From contig NZ_JAPCIA010000003.1 of the NCBI RefSeq assembly GCF_026107375.2, positions 186,001-250,000 on the forward strand: DNA of 64,000 bases, in the 5' to 3' direction. Source of the stretch: Sphingomonas sp. BT-65. GTDB lineage: Bacteria > Pseudomonadota > Alphaproteobacteria > Sphingomonadales > Sphingomonadaceae. Positions 17,774 through 26,692 of this stretch are shown here, piece by piece. The notes beneath the pieces are model-generated. The model ran no database searches. It was not told the DNA's origin and worked only from the letters and a program-made list of their open reading frames with translations. Numbering within the stretch: position 1 is the stretch's first letter; each line of letters starts with the position of its first letter. The position numbers were made by a program, and so were the translations under genes.

Positions 17774-20134
17774 ATGAAAAGGACACATTTGCAACATCGC
17801 TTTCGCACGGTTGGCATCGCGATGGTGTCGTCCGCGACGATCCTGGCTGCTTCCTCCGCGACCGCGCAACAAGCGCCCACCGCGCGCCAGTCGCCGGTCG
17901 ATCTCGCCGACCCGCTCGTCGGCACCGCGCCGCTCGACGATCCGGCGGTGATCGGCAATGCCCCGCCGCCGGGGGAGCCGGTCTATTCGGGGCAGACCTC
18001 GCCCGGCGCGCGGCTGCCGCATGGCGCGGTCGAGGCGGCGCCGGTCAACAACAATATCGAGCTGCTCTACCCCAACGGCGTCCCCGTTCCCTATTATTAC
18101 ACCAACCCGACGATGATCGGCTTCACCGGCGGCGGCGGATCGACCTATGGCGGCGGCGCGAAACCGATCATCATGCCCGTGGTGGGCGACTGGTCGCCGC
18201 CGCCTGCCTACAGCCAGTCCTATTACGACAAGTCGCGCGAGAAGGCATCGCCGGGCTATTACTCGGTCTATCTCGATACCTTCCGCACCCAGGTCGAGCT
18301 GACCGCGACGCGCTGGGCGAGCGTGATGCGCTTCACCTTTCCCAAGAGCGAACGATCGAACGTCATCGTCAACCTGCCGCGCCACGGCGGGACGATCGAG
18401 GTCGTCGGCGACCGCATCGTGCGTGGCCTGTCGAACGACAAGGACAGCACCGACGGTGCCTATTTCGTCGCCGAATTCTCCAAGCCCTTCGCCGCGCTCG
18501 GCACCTTTCGCAAGGCGCCAGGCGACAATATCGGCTGGGGCATCGGCAACAGCGACGTGAAGCCCGGCGGGCGCGACATGACGGGCAGCTACGCCGGCGG
18601 CTACGTAACCTTCAGGACAAATGCCGGCGAGCAGGTGCTGGTGAAGATCGCGCACGGCACCAGCTACGAGCAGGCGGCGCAGCGGCTCGCCGCGGAAATT
18701 CCGGGCTGGAATTTTGATGGGGTCCATGCCGCGGCGCGCGATACCTGGGCGCAGCTCCTCAATCGCGTCCGCGTGTCGGGCGGCACCGAAAAACAGCGCA
18801 AGCTCTTCTACTCGACCTTGTTCCAGTCCTTCGCCTCACCGCGGCTGATCGCGGCGAAGGGCGAGAAATTCGCCGACTTGGGCGGCAGGGTCCAGGTCGC
18901 GACGCACGACCGCTACGGTCCGGTTCCCTTCTGGGATACCGGGCGCAACCAGATCGTGCTGCTCGAACTGATGGAGTCCGAGGCGGTCAAGAACATCATG
19001 GCGTCCGAACTCGCGATGGCGCGCGAGAAGGGCTTCATGAACACCTCGTTCCACGGCGACAATGCGGTGTTCCTGTTCCTCGGCGCGTGGCAGCGCGGCA
19101 TCGAGTTCGATTACGCCGCAGCCTATGAATATCTGCGCAAGAACGCGACCGACCCCAAGGGGCCGCGCGGCTATCTCGCCGAATATATGCAGCAAGGGTG
19201 GATCTCGGACATCGTGCCCGATCACAACCCCAGCCCGCCCTATGCCGGCGGCAAGGCGGGTGCGGACAAGACGCTCGAATATGCGTGGGACGATTATGCG
19301 CTCGCGGTCTACGCGAAGAAGCTCGGCAAGGATGCCGACTATCGGATGTTCCTGAAGCGCGCGAGCAACTATGCCAACGTCTTCGACAAATCGATCGGCT
19401 TCATCCGCGGGCGCACCGCCGACGGCAAGTGGATCGCGCCGTTCGATCCGCAGGAGCCTTATTACAACTTCATGATGAAGGAGGCGTCGGGCTGGTCGAC
19501 GCTGTGGCTGGTGCCGCACGATGTGCAGGGGCTGATCGGTCTGCTCGGCGGGCGCGACGCGTTCAACGCCAAGCTCGATGAATTCTTCACCAAGCCATAT
19601 AATCCCAAGGGCATCTGCCGCGACTGCACCGGCGTGATCGGGCAATATGTCCATGGCAACCAGCCCGACCAGCAGGCGCCCTATTATTACAACTGGAGCG
19701 GCCAGCCTTGGAAAACCCAGGCGCTGGTGCGGCAGATCCTCGAAAGGACCTATGCCAGCGATGCCGCGGGCTATGGCTATCCTGGGATGGACGATCAGGG
19801 CGCGACCTCGTCCTGGTATGCGCTGAGCGCGCTCGGCTTCTACCCGGTCGATCCGTCGAGCCAGGATTACATCATCGGCAGCCCCCTGTTCGACGATGCC
19901 AGCCTCGAGATGGGCAACGGCAAGATGCTGCGCATCGTCGCGCGCAACAATTCGGCCGCGAATGTCTACATCCAGTCGGCGACGCTGAATGGCAGGCCGT
20001 GGAACAAGCCATGGTTTCGCCATGACGATGTGAAGGGCGGCGCGACCTTCATCTTCACCATGGGACCCAGACCGAACAAGCAATGGGGTGCCGCGCCCGC
20101 CGCCGCGCCGCCGTCGATGTCGCCGGGACGCTGA
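17774..20134 (+). CDS. GH92 alpha-mannosidase 1 (divergent type)
   Basis: This exported 786-residue enzyme of the GH92 fold (N-terminal beta-sandwich, C-terminal alpha/alpha-barrel) is a calcium-dependent exo-alpha-mannosidase by family. It has a Sec signal ending in SSATAQQ, the TLEYAWDDYALAVYAKK helix, HGNQPDQQAPYYYNW, and the catalytic loop MDDQGATSSWYALSALGFYP with Asp673 and Asp674. It differs from its three paralogues. The GTGxxGHTFPGA N-terminal motif is missing, replaced by a Tyr/Gly-rich stretch (GFTGGGGSTYGGG), and the loop has GATSSW instead of GQMSAW. This suggests a different linkage specificity. ATG 17774 follows AAGGGG. It lies 38 bp after the FucP-type transporter, in the same operon. 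Confidence 0.9.
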   Translation: MKRTHLQHRFRTVGIAMVSSATILAASSATAQQAPTARQSPVDLADPLVGTAPLDDPAVIGNAPPPGEPVYSGQTSPGARLPHGAVEAAPVNNNIELLYPNGVPVPYYYTNPTMIGFTGGGGSTYGGGAKPIIMPVVGDWSPPPAYSQSYYDKSREKASPGYYSVYLDTFRTQVELTATRWASVMRFTFPKSERSNVIVNLPRHGGTIEVVGDRIVRGLSNDKDSTDGAYFVAEFSKPFAALGTFRKAPGDNIGWGIGNSDVKPGGRDMTGSYAGGYVTFRTNAGEQVLVKIAHGTSYEQAAQRLAAEIPGWNFDGVHAAARDTWAQLLNRVRVSGGTEKQRKLFYSTLFQSFASPRLIAAKGEKFADLGGRVQVATHDRYGPVPFWDTGRNQIVLLELMESEAVKNIMASELAMAREKGFMNTSFHGDNAVFLFLGAWQRGIEFDYAAAYEYLRKNATDPKGPRGYLAEYMQQGWISDIVPDHNPSPPYAGGKAGADKTLEYAWDDYALAVYAKKLGKDADYRMFLKRASNYANVFDKSIGFIRGRTADGKWIAPFDPQEPYYNFMMKEASGWSTLWLVPHDVQGLIGLLGGRDAFNAKLDEFFTKPYNPKGICRDCTGVIGQYVHGNQPDQQAPYYYNWSGQPWKTQALVRQILERTYASDAAGYGYPGMDDQGATSSWYALSALGFYPVDPSSQDYIIGSPLFDDASLEMGNGKMLRIVARNNSAANVYIQSATLNGRPWNKPWFRHDDVKGGATFIFTMGPRPNKQWGAAPAAAPPSMSPGR

Positions 20135-20171
20135 CCGGTGCAATACCCCGGCCCCGCCATTGCGCGGGGCA

Positions 20172-20218
20172 GGAGCCCAGGACCCGTACCCCTCCCCCTC
20201 AGGCGGGTCCTGGGCTCC
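20172..20218. repeat. Perfect 15-bp inverted repeat (REP-like or terminator hairpin)
   Basis: The arms GGAGCCCAGGACCCG (20172-20186) and CGGGTCCTGGGCTCC (20204-20218) are exactly complementary around a 17-nt C/T-rich loop. It sits in the 117-bp gap between the GH92 and GH2 genes. There is no T-tract, so it is more like an intergenic palindromic element or mRNA-stability hairpin than a classical terminator. Confidence 0.75.
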
Positions 20219-20251
20219 ACCATATGAGCCGACCGGAACAGGAGAAGATCC

Positions 20252-22192
20252 GTGCGTAGCCTGATGATCATGACGTCATTTTTGGCCCTCACGCCGATGG
20301 GGGCTCAGGCTCAGGCCCAACCGCGTGACGCCGTCTATACCAGCGACCTGATGACACGCTGGGGCAGGGAGGTGACGCCTGAGAATGCCTGGCGCCTCTA
20401 TCCGCGCCCGCAAATGGTGCGCGAGCGCTGGATCAATCTCAACGGCCTGTGGGATTATGCCATCGCGCCCAAGGCGGCCGAGCGGCCGGCGGCGATGGAC
20501 GGGGAGATCCTCGTGCCGTTCCCTGTGGAGTCGAAGCTCTCACGCGTCGCGCGCAAGGTTACGCCCGACGACCGCATCTGGTATCGCCGCAGCTTCACCG
20601 TTCCCGCCGATTGGCGCGGCGAGCACGTCATGCTCAATTTCGGCGCGGTCGATTACGAGGCGACGGTGCGCGTCAACGGGTCGCTCGTCGGCTCGCACCG
20701 GGGCGGGTTCGACGCCTTCGGGTTCGACATCACGCCCTATCTGAAGCCCGACGCGAACGAGCTTGTCGTCGAAGTGACCGATCCGACCAGCGCCGGCACG
20801 CAACCGCGCGGCAAGCAAATCCTCGACCCCTCGGGCATCTGGTACACCGCGGTCAGCGGCATCTGGCAGACGGTATGGCTCGAGCCAGTGCCCAAGCTCC
20901 ATATCGCCGAGGTCCGCGCGATCCCCGATATCGACCGCGGTACCGTCGACGTGGCGGTCGCGCTGAGCGGCTGGGCGAACGACACCGATGCGGTCCGGCT
21001 GACCGCGAGCGCGGGCGGCAAGACCATCGCCTCGACGATCATCCGCGCCAACCGGCGGGCGACGCTCGTCGTCCCCGGCGCGCGCCTGTGGTCGCCCGAC
21101 GATCCGTATCTCTACGATCTCAAGGCCGAATTGGTGACGGTGCGCGATCCCTATGCCGGCGAGAAGGAGCGCGATCGCAAGGCCTATGATTCGCGCTTCA
21201 CCGGCCATGAACGGCAGGCCTATGCGGGCGCGCAGATCAGCGGCGCGCCGCGCGACAGCGTCGCCGCCTATTTCGCGATGCGCAAGATCTCGATCGGAGC
21301 AGGCCCGGTGCAGGGGCAGCCGGTGATCCTGCTCAACAACAAGCCCGTTTTCCAGAACGGCACGCTCGACCAGGGCTGGTGGCCCGACGGGCTCTACACC
21401 CCGCCGTCGGAAGCGGCGATGAAGAGCGACATCGTCTTCCTCAAGAAGGCGGGCTTCAACATGCTGCGCAAGCACATCAAGGTCGAGCCGGCGCGCTATT
21501 ATTACGACGCCGACCGTCTGGGCATGCTGATCTGGCAGGACATGCCGTCGGGCGGCGGCGAGGATCAGTATCTCGCCGGCACGAGCCGGTATCAGGCGGT
21601 CTTTTCGTCGGAGACGATGGCCGAACAGCAGAAGCAATTGTCCGAGATGATCGGCGAGCTTCGCGCCTTCCCGTCGATCGTGATGTGGGTCGTCAACAAC
21701 GAGGGGTGGGGCCAGTATGACTCGGCCACCCTGTCGCGTTTCGTGAAGGGCCTCGATCCGACGCGGCTGGTGAACGCCAATTCGGGCTGGCTCGACGTCG
21801 CGCCCGATGTATCCGATGTGCTCGACATCCACACCTATGAAGACGTGCCGAAGACGCCGCCGCTTCAAGCGAACCGCGCAATCGTGCTCGGCGAATATGG
21901 CGGCGTCGGCTTTCCGGTCGCAGGGCATATCTGGCGGCCGGGCAAGGGCAATTGGAGCTATCAGGTCGCACGGGACGAGAACGACTATCTCGCGCGGTAC
22001 CGGCGCAAGATGGAAGAGGTAATCCGGCAGGCCAGGGAGGCCGGGCTCAGCGCATCGGTCTATACCCAGACCACCGATGTCGAAGACGAGATCAACGGCC
22101 TTTTGACCTATGATCGGGCGGTGCCGAAAGCGCCTCCAGAGAGCCTGTCGAACATCGCCGCTCCGCTCTGGCGAGTCGAAACGCGGGACTGA
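20252..22192 (+). CDS. GH2 glycoside hydrolase, exported
   Basis: This 646-residue protein has a Sec signal (to about GAQAQAQ), a jelly-roll sugar-binding domain (INLNGLWDYAIAP, WYRRSFTVP, GAVDYEATVRVNG), an Ig-like middle domain, and a TIM barrel. The GH2 acid/base is Glu484 in WVVNNEGWGQY and the nucleophile is Glu548 in LGEYGGVG. The NEGWGQ form is not the LacZ GNESG type, so beta-galactosidase, beta-mannosidase or another beta-glycosidase remains possible. In an alpha-mannosidase locus a role on the core beta-linked residue of the glycan is attractive but inferred. GTG 20252 has AGGAGA 6 nt upstream. It lies between the hairpin at 20172 and the TonB receptor region. Confidence 0.85.
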   Translation: MRSLMIMTSFLALTPMGAQAQAQPRDAVYTSDLMTRWGREVTPENAWRLYPRPQMVRERWINLNGLWDYAIAPKAAERPAAMDGEILVPFPVESKLSRVARKVTPDDRIWYRRSFTVPADWRGEHVMLNFGAVDYEATVRVNGSLVGSHRGGFDAFGFDITPYLKPDANELVVEVTDPTSAGTQPRGKQILDPSGIWYTAVSGIWQTVWLEPVPKLHIAEVRAIPDIDRGTVDVAVALSGWANDTDAVRLTASAGGKTIASTIIRANRRATLVVPGARLWSPDDPYLYDLKAELVTVRDPYAGEKERDRKAYDSRFTGHERQAYAGAQISGAPRDSVAAYFAMRKISIGAGPVQGQPVILLNNKPVFQNGTLDQGWWPDGLYTPPSEAAMKSDIVFLKKAGFNMLRKHIKVEPARYYYDADRLGMLIWQDMPSGGGEDQYLAGTSRYQAVFSSETMAEQQKQLSEMIGELRAFPSIVMWVVNNEGWGQYDSATLSRFVKGLDPTRLVNANSGWLDVAPDVSDVLDIHTYEDVPKTPPLQANRAIVLGEYGGVGFPVAGHIWRPGKGNWSYQVARDENDYLARYRRKMEEVIRQAREAGLSASVYTQTTDVEDEINGLLTYDRAVPKAPPESLSNIAAPLWRVETRD

Positions 22193-22357
22193 CTCGCCGC
22201 AGGCGGAACGCGCCACCGTTTCCAAAGCTCGCCGGCACACGGGCCGTCGCGAGAAGGGTGATTGCGGCTCTCGCCCGAAACCATTCCGATCCTCCAGAAA
22301 CCGCAATTTCATAGCGATTTAGGCTCGTCTCATCGCACCTCCCCGCATGCCGGAAAG

Positions 22358-22372
22358 ATTTATTTGACAAAT
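22358..22372 (+). promoter_or_regulatory. Copy (10/12) of the shared operator upstream of TonB receptor 1
   Basis: The site reads ATTTATTTGACAAAT, itself a near-palindrome, 115 bp before the TonB-receptor start in a 294-bp spacer. The rest of the spacer is GC-rich and holds nothing else I can identify. Confidence 0.45.
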
Positions 22373-22486
22373 TGTTTTTTATATTCTGAATTGAAGCTGC
22401 GTGGACTGGACAGGGTCGGAGCCCGGTTCCTGCGGAGCCGGATAATGAGCGGGGCAAAGAGCCCCTCCAACAGGGAGAGTGATCAC

Positions 22487-25486
22487 ATGAAGGCAGGGCA
22501 AATCCGTTCGCCAGAGGTGCGCGGCCGCGAGCGGCTGGTGCGCGACCTGATGCTGACCGCGGGCGTCGTGGTCGGCCTATCCGTCGTCCCCGCATACGCT
22601 CAGGACCAGCCGCCACCTGCCGGCGCGCAACCTCAGGCGGGCGATGCCGCGCAGGATGACGAAGCAATCGTCGTCACCGGCTATCGCCGGTCGATCGAGG
22701 CGAGCCTCGAGCAGAAGCGCGAAGCAAACGCGTTCGTCGATGTCATCACCGCCGAGGATATCGGCAAGTTCCCTGACAAGAACGTCGCCGACGCGCTGCA
22801 GCGTGTGCCGGGTGTGATCATCTCGCGCGATGGCGGCGAGGGCAGCCGCGTGAGCATTCGCGGCCTGCAGGAAGGGCTCACGCTGACGTTGCTCAACGGC
22901 AACTTCCTTGCGGGCGCGGATAGCGGCGATCCGCAGCGATCGTTCAACTATGTGCTGCTGCCGTCCGACTTCATCGCCAGCACCGAGGTTTACAAGTCGC
23001 CCGAGGCGCGGCTCGAGGAAGGCGGCGTCGGCGGCACGATCATCCTCAACACCCGGCGGCCGCTCGATTTGCCGGCCTGGTCGGGCTTCGCCTCGGTCGA
23101 AGGCACCTATTCGGACACCACCGAGAAGTTCGAACCGCAACTCTCCGGGCAAGTCTCCTGGAAGAACGAGGCCGAGACTTTCGGCATTCTGGTCGGCGGC
23201 GTTTATCAGAAGCGTTCCAACCGCGAGCTACGCGGCACGACCGAAACCTGGCGCTGGTGGAGCGACCGCGACGCGGACGGCAACGTCCTGACGCCCGCGA
23301 CCGACATCAACGGCAATCCCTACGCCAATGACGACGCCATCTCCTATTGGCCGGGCGAGGGAGTCACCGCCCGCGACGGGACGCATTATACGGGATATTG
23401 GGCGCCGCAATCGGTGAACACGGAAGTGTTCAATCAGGAGCGCGAGCGCTGGGGCATCCAGGCGACGGTGCAGGTCAAGCCGTTCGAGAACGTGACTGTG
23501 ACCTCCAATTATTTCCGGTTCGAGTATAGCAGCAATTTCACCAGCAACGTGCTGAAGATTCCCGAATGGGGTTATGGGAATTTCTTCACCGGGCCGACCT
23601 TCGATCCCAGCGGCACCATTTTCCAGTCGGCGCGGTTCGAGGTCCCGGCGGCGGGAACCGAATGCCTCGCCAATACCCCGCCATGTACCATGGAAACGCC
23701 CCAGCTTGCCGGCAGCTACAGCCGTGAAAAGCAGGTCTCCAACACGTTCGAGACCGAGGTCAAATATGAAGGCGACCGCTTCGACGCGGTCGCGAAGTTT
23801 GGCAAGACACGGGCGACTGGCGGCCCGTCGATGCGGTTCAACGTTGCGGCGAAGCCGCGGCTGACCACCACCGGTGCCGAGCGGAACGGCAATTTCCTCA
23901 GCGCCTGGGACTTCACCGGCGGCGATCTCAACATGGAGTTCTCGCCCGAACTGCAGGAGAATCTGAAGAACGGCATCGCGCAGATCGACATCGGGTCGAC
24001 CGGCTCGGGCTTCACCAACAGCGAGATGGAACAGCGTTACGCGCAGCTCGACCTGATCCGGCGCTTCGACGGCTTCCTGAAGTCGATCCAGGTCGGCGCC
24101 AAGTGGCGCGAATTGGACGTCCACCGCGAACGCGGCCGCAACGAATGGTATGCCGATCCGGCAACCGAGCTGCGCTATCAGGATACGCCCGAGGGGGCGA
24201 TTGCGCGTCCGGAATATTTCTATGACAACCCGATCGGCAACATTACCCGAGGGTTCGGTGCGAGCTCCTTCCCGGGCATCGATTTCGAGCGGTATCTCGC
24301 CCATATAAACTCGACCTACGGCCCGTCGGTACGCGTGCTCGAAGAGGAGAACGTGTACAGTCTGACTGAGCGCGTCTGGGCCGGCTATGTGCAGGCGAAT
24401 TTCGAAAGCGGTGGTTTCCGCGGCAATATCGGCTTGCGGGTCGCCAATACCAAGCAATCAGGCGTCAGCACGGACCGGCTGGAGTATCTCGACGACTATT
24501 GCGTCGACGGTCCGGGGGGAGACTTCGACCCCAACAAGCCGCTCGGGCCGGACGGCAATTGCCTGATCATCCCGCTCGAGCAGCGCCGCAGGCTCGTCAA
24601 CACCCCCGTCGACCAGTCCAAGAGCTATACCGACTGGCTTCCGAGCCTGAACGTTTCCTATGAGATCACCAGCAATCTGCTGGTGCGTGGTGCGGTCGCG
24701 AAGGTGATCGCTCGCCCTGCGATCCACGAACTCGGGAGACAGCGCTCGCTCACCTATCGTTCGGCGGCATGGGCCTTTGACCGGGGTCAGTTCGGCGAGT
24801 TCGAAGGCTGGTCGGGCGAAGGCGGCAATGCCGAATTGAAACCGTTCTCCGCGTGGCAATACGACGTCGGTATCGAATGGTATTTCCAGCGCGGTTCGGT
24901 GATCGGCGCGACGCTGTTCCGCAAGGATGTATCCGACTTCATCGTGCCGCTGGTGCTCGACGTGACTCGCGAAGTGGCCGGCGAGCAAGTGCTGATCCAG
25001 CCCTATTCGACGAACGCGAACGGATCGAATGCGGTGTCGCAGGGCATCGAGCTCTATGCCCAGCACACGCTGTCGTTCGGCCTGGGTGCGCAGGTGAACT
25101 TCACCTATAACGACACCTCGGTCGCCCAGATCACGCTCGATGGTCAAGTGGTCGGCGAGTCCCCGCTGGTCGGCAGCGCCAAGACCCAGATCAACGCGTC
25201 GGTGTTCTACGAGAATGACAAGCTGCTGCTGCGCGCATCCTACAACCGCCGCGGGGAGCGGGTGCAGGGGCTCTCTTCGGGGCTGAACATCTATGATGCG
25301 CCCTATCAGCAGATCGACCTCAATGCGTCCTACGAACTGATGGACGGCCTGATGCTGTCCGCCTCGGTCATCAACCTGACCAGGGAGGTTGAGCGCCAGC
25401 ATCTCGGCAACGACACCGACGCCCGCTTCGTCCGGAGCAACTATTTCGGGCGACGTGCTTATGTGGGACTGTCCTACAAATTCTGA
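22487..25486 (+). CDS. TonB-dependent outer-membrane receptor 1
   Basis: This 999-residue outer-membrane active transporter for oligosaccharides is driven by TonB-ExbBD. It has a signal peptide (LMLTAGVVVGLSVVPAYAQ), a TonB-box-like motif DEAIVVTGYRRS, a plug domain (ITAEDIGKFPDKNVADALQ, then VSIRGLQEG and GGTIILNTRRPLD), and a large 22-strand barrel ending in aromatic GLSYKF. I chose ATG 22487 because AGGGAGAG lies 7 nt upstream. An upstream in-frame ATG at 22445 is less well placed. It lies between the two glycosidase blocks of the mannoside locus, so it probably imports mannosylated glycans. A hairpin follows the gene. No SusD partner is present, as expected in Proteobacteria. Confidence 0.92.
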   Translation: MKAGQIRSPEVRGRERLVRDLMLTAGVVVGLSVVPAYAQDQPPPAGAQPQAGDAAQDDEAIVVTGYRRSIEASLEQKREANAFVDVITAEDIGKFPDKNVADALQRVPGVIISRDGGEGSRVSIRGLQEGLTLTLLNGNFLAGADSGDPQRSFNYVLLPSDFIASTEVYKSPEARLEEGGVGGTIILNTRRPLDLPAWSGFASVEGTYSDTTEKFEPQLSGQVSWKNEAETFGILVGGVYQKRSNRELRGTTETWRWWSDRDADGNVLTPATDINGNPYANDDAISYWPGEGVTARDGTHYTGYWAPQSVNTEVFNQERERWGIQATVQVKPFENVTVTSNYFRFEYSSNFTSNVLKIPEWGYGNFFTGPTFDPSGTIFQSARFEVPAAGTECLANTPPCTMETPQLAGSYSREKQVSNTFETEVKYEGDRFDAVAKFGKTRATGGPSMRFNVAAKPRLTTTGAERNGNFLSAWDFTGGDLNMEFSPELQENLKNGIAQIDIGSTGSGFTNSEMEQRYAQLDLIRRFDGFLKSIQVGAKWRELDVHRERGRNEWYADPATELRYQDTPEGAIARPEYFYDNPIGNITRGFGASSFPGIDFERYLAHINSTYGPSVRVLEEENVYSLTERVWAGYVQANFESGGFRGNIGLRVANTKQSGVSTDRLEYLDDYCVDGPGGDFDPNKPLGPDGNCLIIPLEQRRRLVNTPVDQSKSYTDWLPSLNVSYEITSNLLVRGAVAKVIARPAIHELGRQRSLTYRSAAWAFDRGQFGEFEGWSGEGGNAELKPFSAWQYDVGIEWYFQRGSVIGATLFRKDVSDFIVPLVLDVTREVAGEQVLIQPYSTNANGSNAVSQGIELYAQHTLSFGLGAQVNFTYNDTSVAQITLDGQVVGESPLVGSAKTQINASVFYENDKLLLRASYNRRGERVQGLSSGLNIYDAPYQQIDLNASYELMDGLMLSASVINLTREVERQHLGNDTDARFVRSNYFGRRAYVGLSYKF

Positions 25487-25514
25487 TGGGGCACATGCCC
25501 CTGGCTCTCCCCCC

Positions 25515-25538
25515 GGGTGGCTCCGAAAGGAGCCACCC
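25515..25538 (+). terminator. Hairpin terminator after TonB receptor 1
   Basis: A perfect 10-bp stem GGGTGGCTCC/GGAGCCACCC is closed by a GAAA tetraloop, 28 bp after the receptor stop codon. A short CTTT follows but no long T-tract, so termination may be partial, allowing read-through into the GH43 gene. Confidence 0.6.
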
Positions 25539-25618
25539 ACCCCTTTCACCGGGGAAGGGATGCAAATTTCGATGCGGCAAGATGTCCGCGTGATGGGGAA
25601 CAAGGGGAGCGGCGTAGC

Positions 25619-26692
25619 GTGCGGTTCGGTCTGAAATCACTGGCTTTTGGCGTGGCGCTATTGGCGAGCGGCACGGCTTGCGCGCAGAACCCGATCGTTC
25701 CTGGCTGGTATGCCGACCCGGAAATCCGTGTCTTCGGCGATCGCTACTGGATCTATCCGACCTATTCGGACCATGCCGAAACGCCCGATGTCTCGCCGCA
25801 TTTCAGCGAGAAGCAGAAGGAATTGCGGAACCGGAAGGCGGTGCGGCCTTCCTATCATTTCCAGACCTTCTTCAACGCCTTCTCGTCGCCTGACCTCATC
25901 CACTGGACCAGGCACGACCATGTGCTCGATGTCGCGAATGTCGCCTGGGCCGCCTATGCCGTTTGGGCGCCGTCGGCGATCGAGAAGGACGGCAAATATT
26001 ATCTCTTCTTCGGCGCCAACGACATCCAGTCGGACGATCAGCTCGGCGGCATCGGGGTCGCGATCAGCGACCGCCCGGACGGGCCGTTCAAGGATGCGAT
26101 CGGCAAGCCGCTGATCAGTGCGTTCCACAACGGCGCGCAGCCGATCGACCAGTTCGTCTTCCGCGACGACGATGGGCAGCATTACCTCTTTTATGGCGGC
26201 TGGGGCCATTGCAACGTCGTGCGCCTCGGCGACGACCTGACCTCGCTTCAGCCCTTTCCGGACGGTAGCAGGTTCAAGGAAATCACGCCGAAGGGCTATG
26301 TCGAGGGCGCTTTCATGCTGAAGCGCAAGGGCGTCTATTATCTGATGTGGTCGGAGGGCGGCTGGACCGGCCCCGATTATTCGGTCGCCTATGCGATGGG
26401 ATCGTCCCCGACCGGCCCGTTCAAGCCGATGGGCAAGGTTCTTCAGCAGGATTTCAAGATCGCGCGCGGGGCAGGGCATCATTCGGTGGTCAATGTGCCG
26501 GGCACCGACGACTGGTATATCGCCTATCACCGCCGACCACTTGGCGAGACGCGTGGCGAGCGGCGCCAGCTTGCGATCGACCGCATGATCTTCAACGCCG
26601 ACGGGACGATCGCGCCGGTGAGAATGACCAATAAGGGCGTTGAAGCGCGCCCGCTGCCGGCGCGTCCGGAAAAGGGGGGAAGGGCGAAGTGA
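25619..26692 (+). CDS. GH43-family glycosidase A, exported
   Basis: This 357-residue five-bladed beta-propeller has a signal peptide ending TACAQ. The three GH43 acidic residues are placeable: Asp in GWYADPEI (base), Asp in IDQFVFRDDDG (pKa modulator) and Glu in GYVEGAFM (acid). Family activities are mainly arabinofuranosidase, xylosidase or galactosidase, and the substrate here is unknown. GTG 25619 follows AAGGGGAG. The stop overlaps the start of the next GH92 gene by four bases (GTGA at 26689-26692), so the two are translationally coupled. A GH43 inside an alpha-mannosidase operon suggests a decorated mannan or mixed plant/fungal glycan target. Confidence 0.87.
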   Translation: MRFGLKSLAFGVALLASGTACAQNPIVPGWYADPEIRVFGDRYWIYPTYSDHAETPDVSPHFSEKQKELRNRKAVRPSYHFQTFFNAFSSPDLIHWTRHDHVLDVANVAWAAYAVWAPSAIEKDGKYYLFFGANDIQSDDQLGGIGVAISDRPDGPFKDAIGKPLISAFHNGAQPIDQFVFRDDDGQHYLFYGGWGHCNVVRLGDDLTSLQPFPDGSRFKEITPKGYVEGAFMLKRKGVYYLMWSEGGWTGPDYSVAYAMGSSPTGPFKPMGKVLQQDFKIARGAGHHSVVNVPGTDDWYIAYHRRPLGETRGERRQLAIDRMIFNADGTIAPVRMTNKGVEARPLPARPEKGGRAK

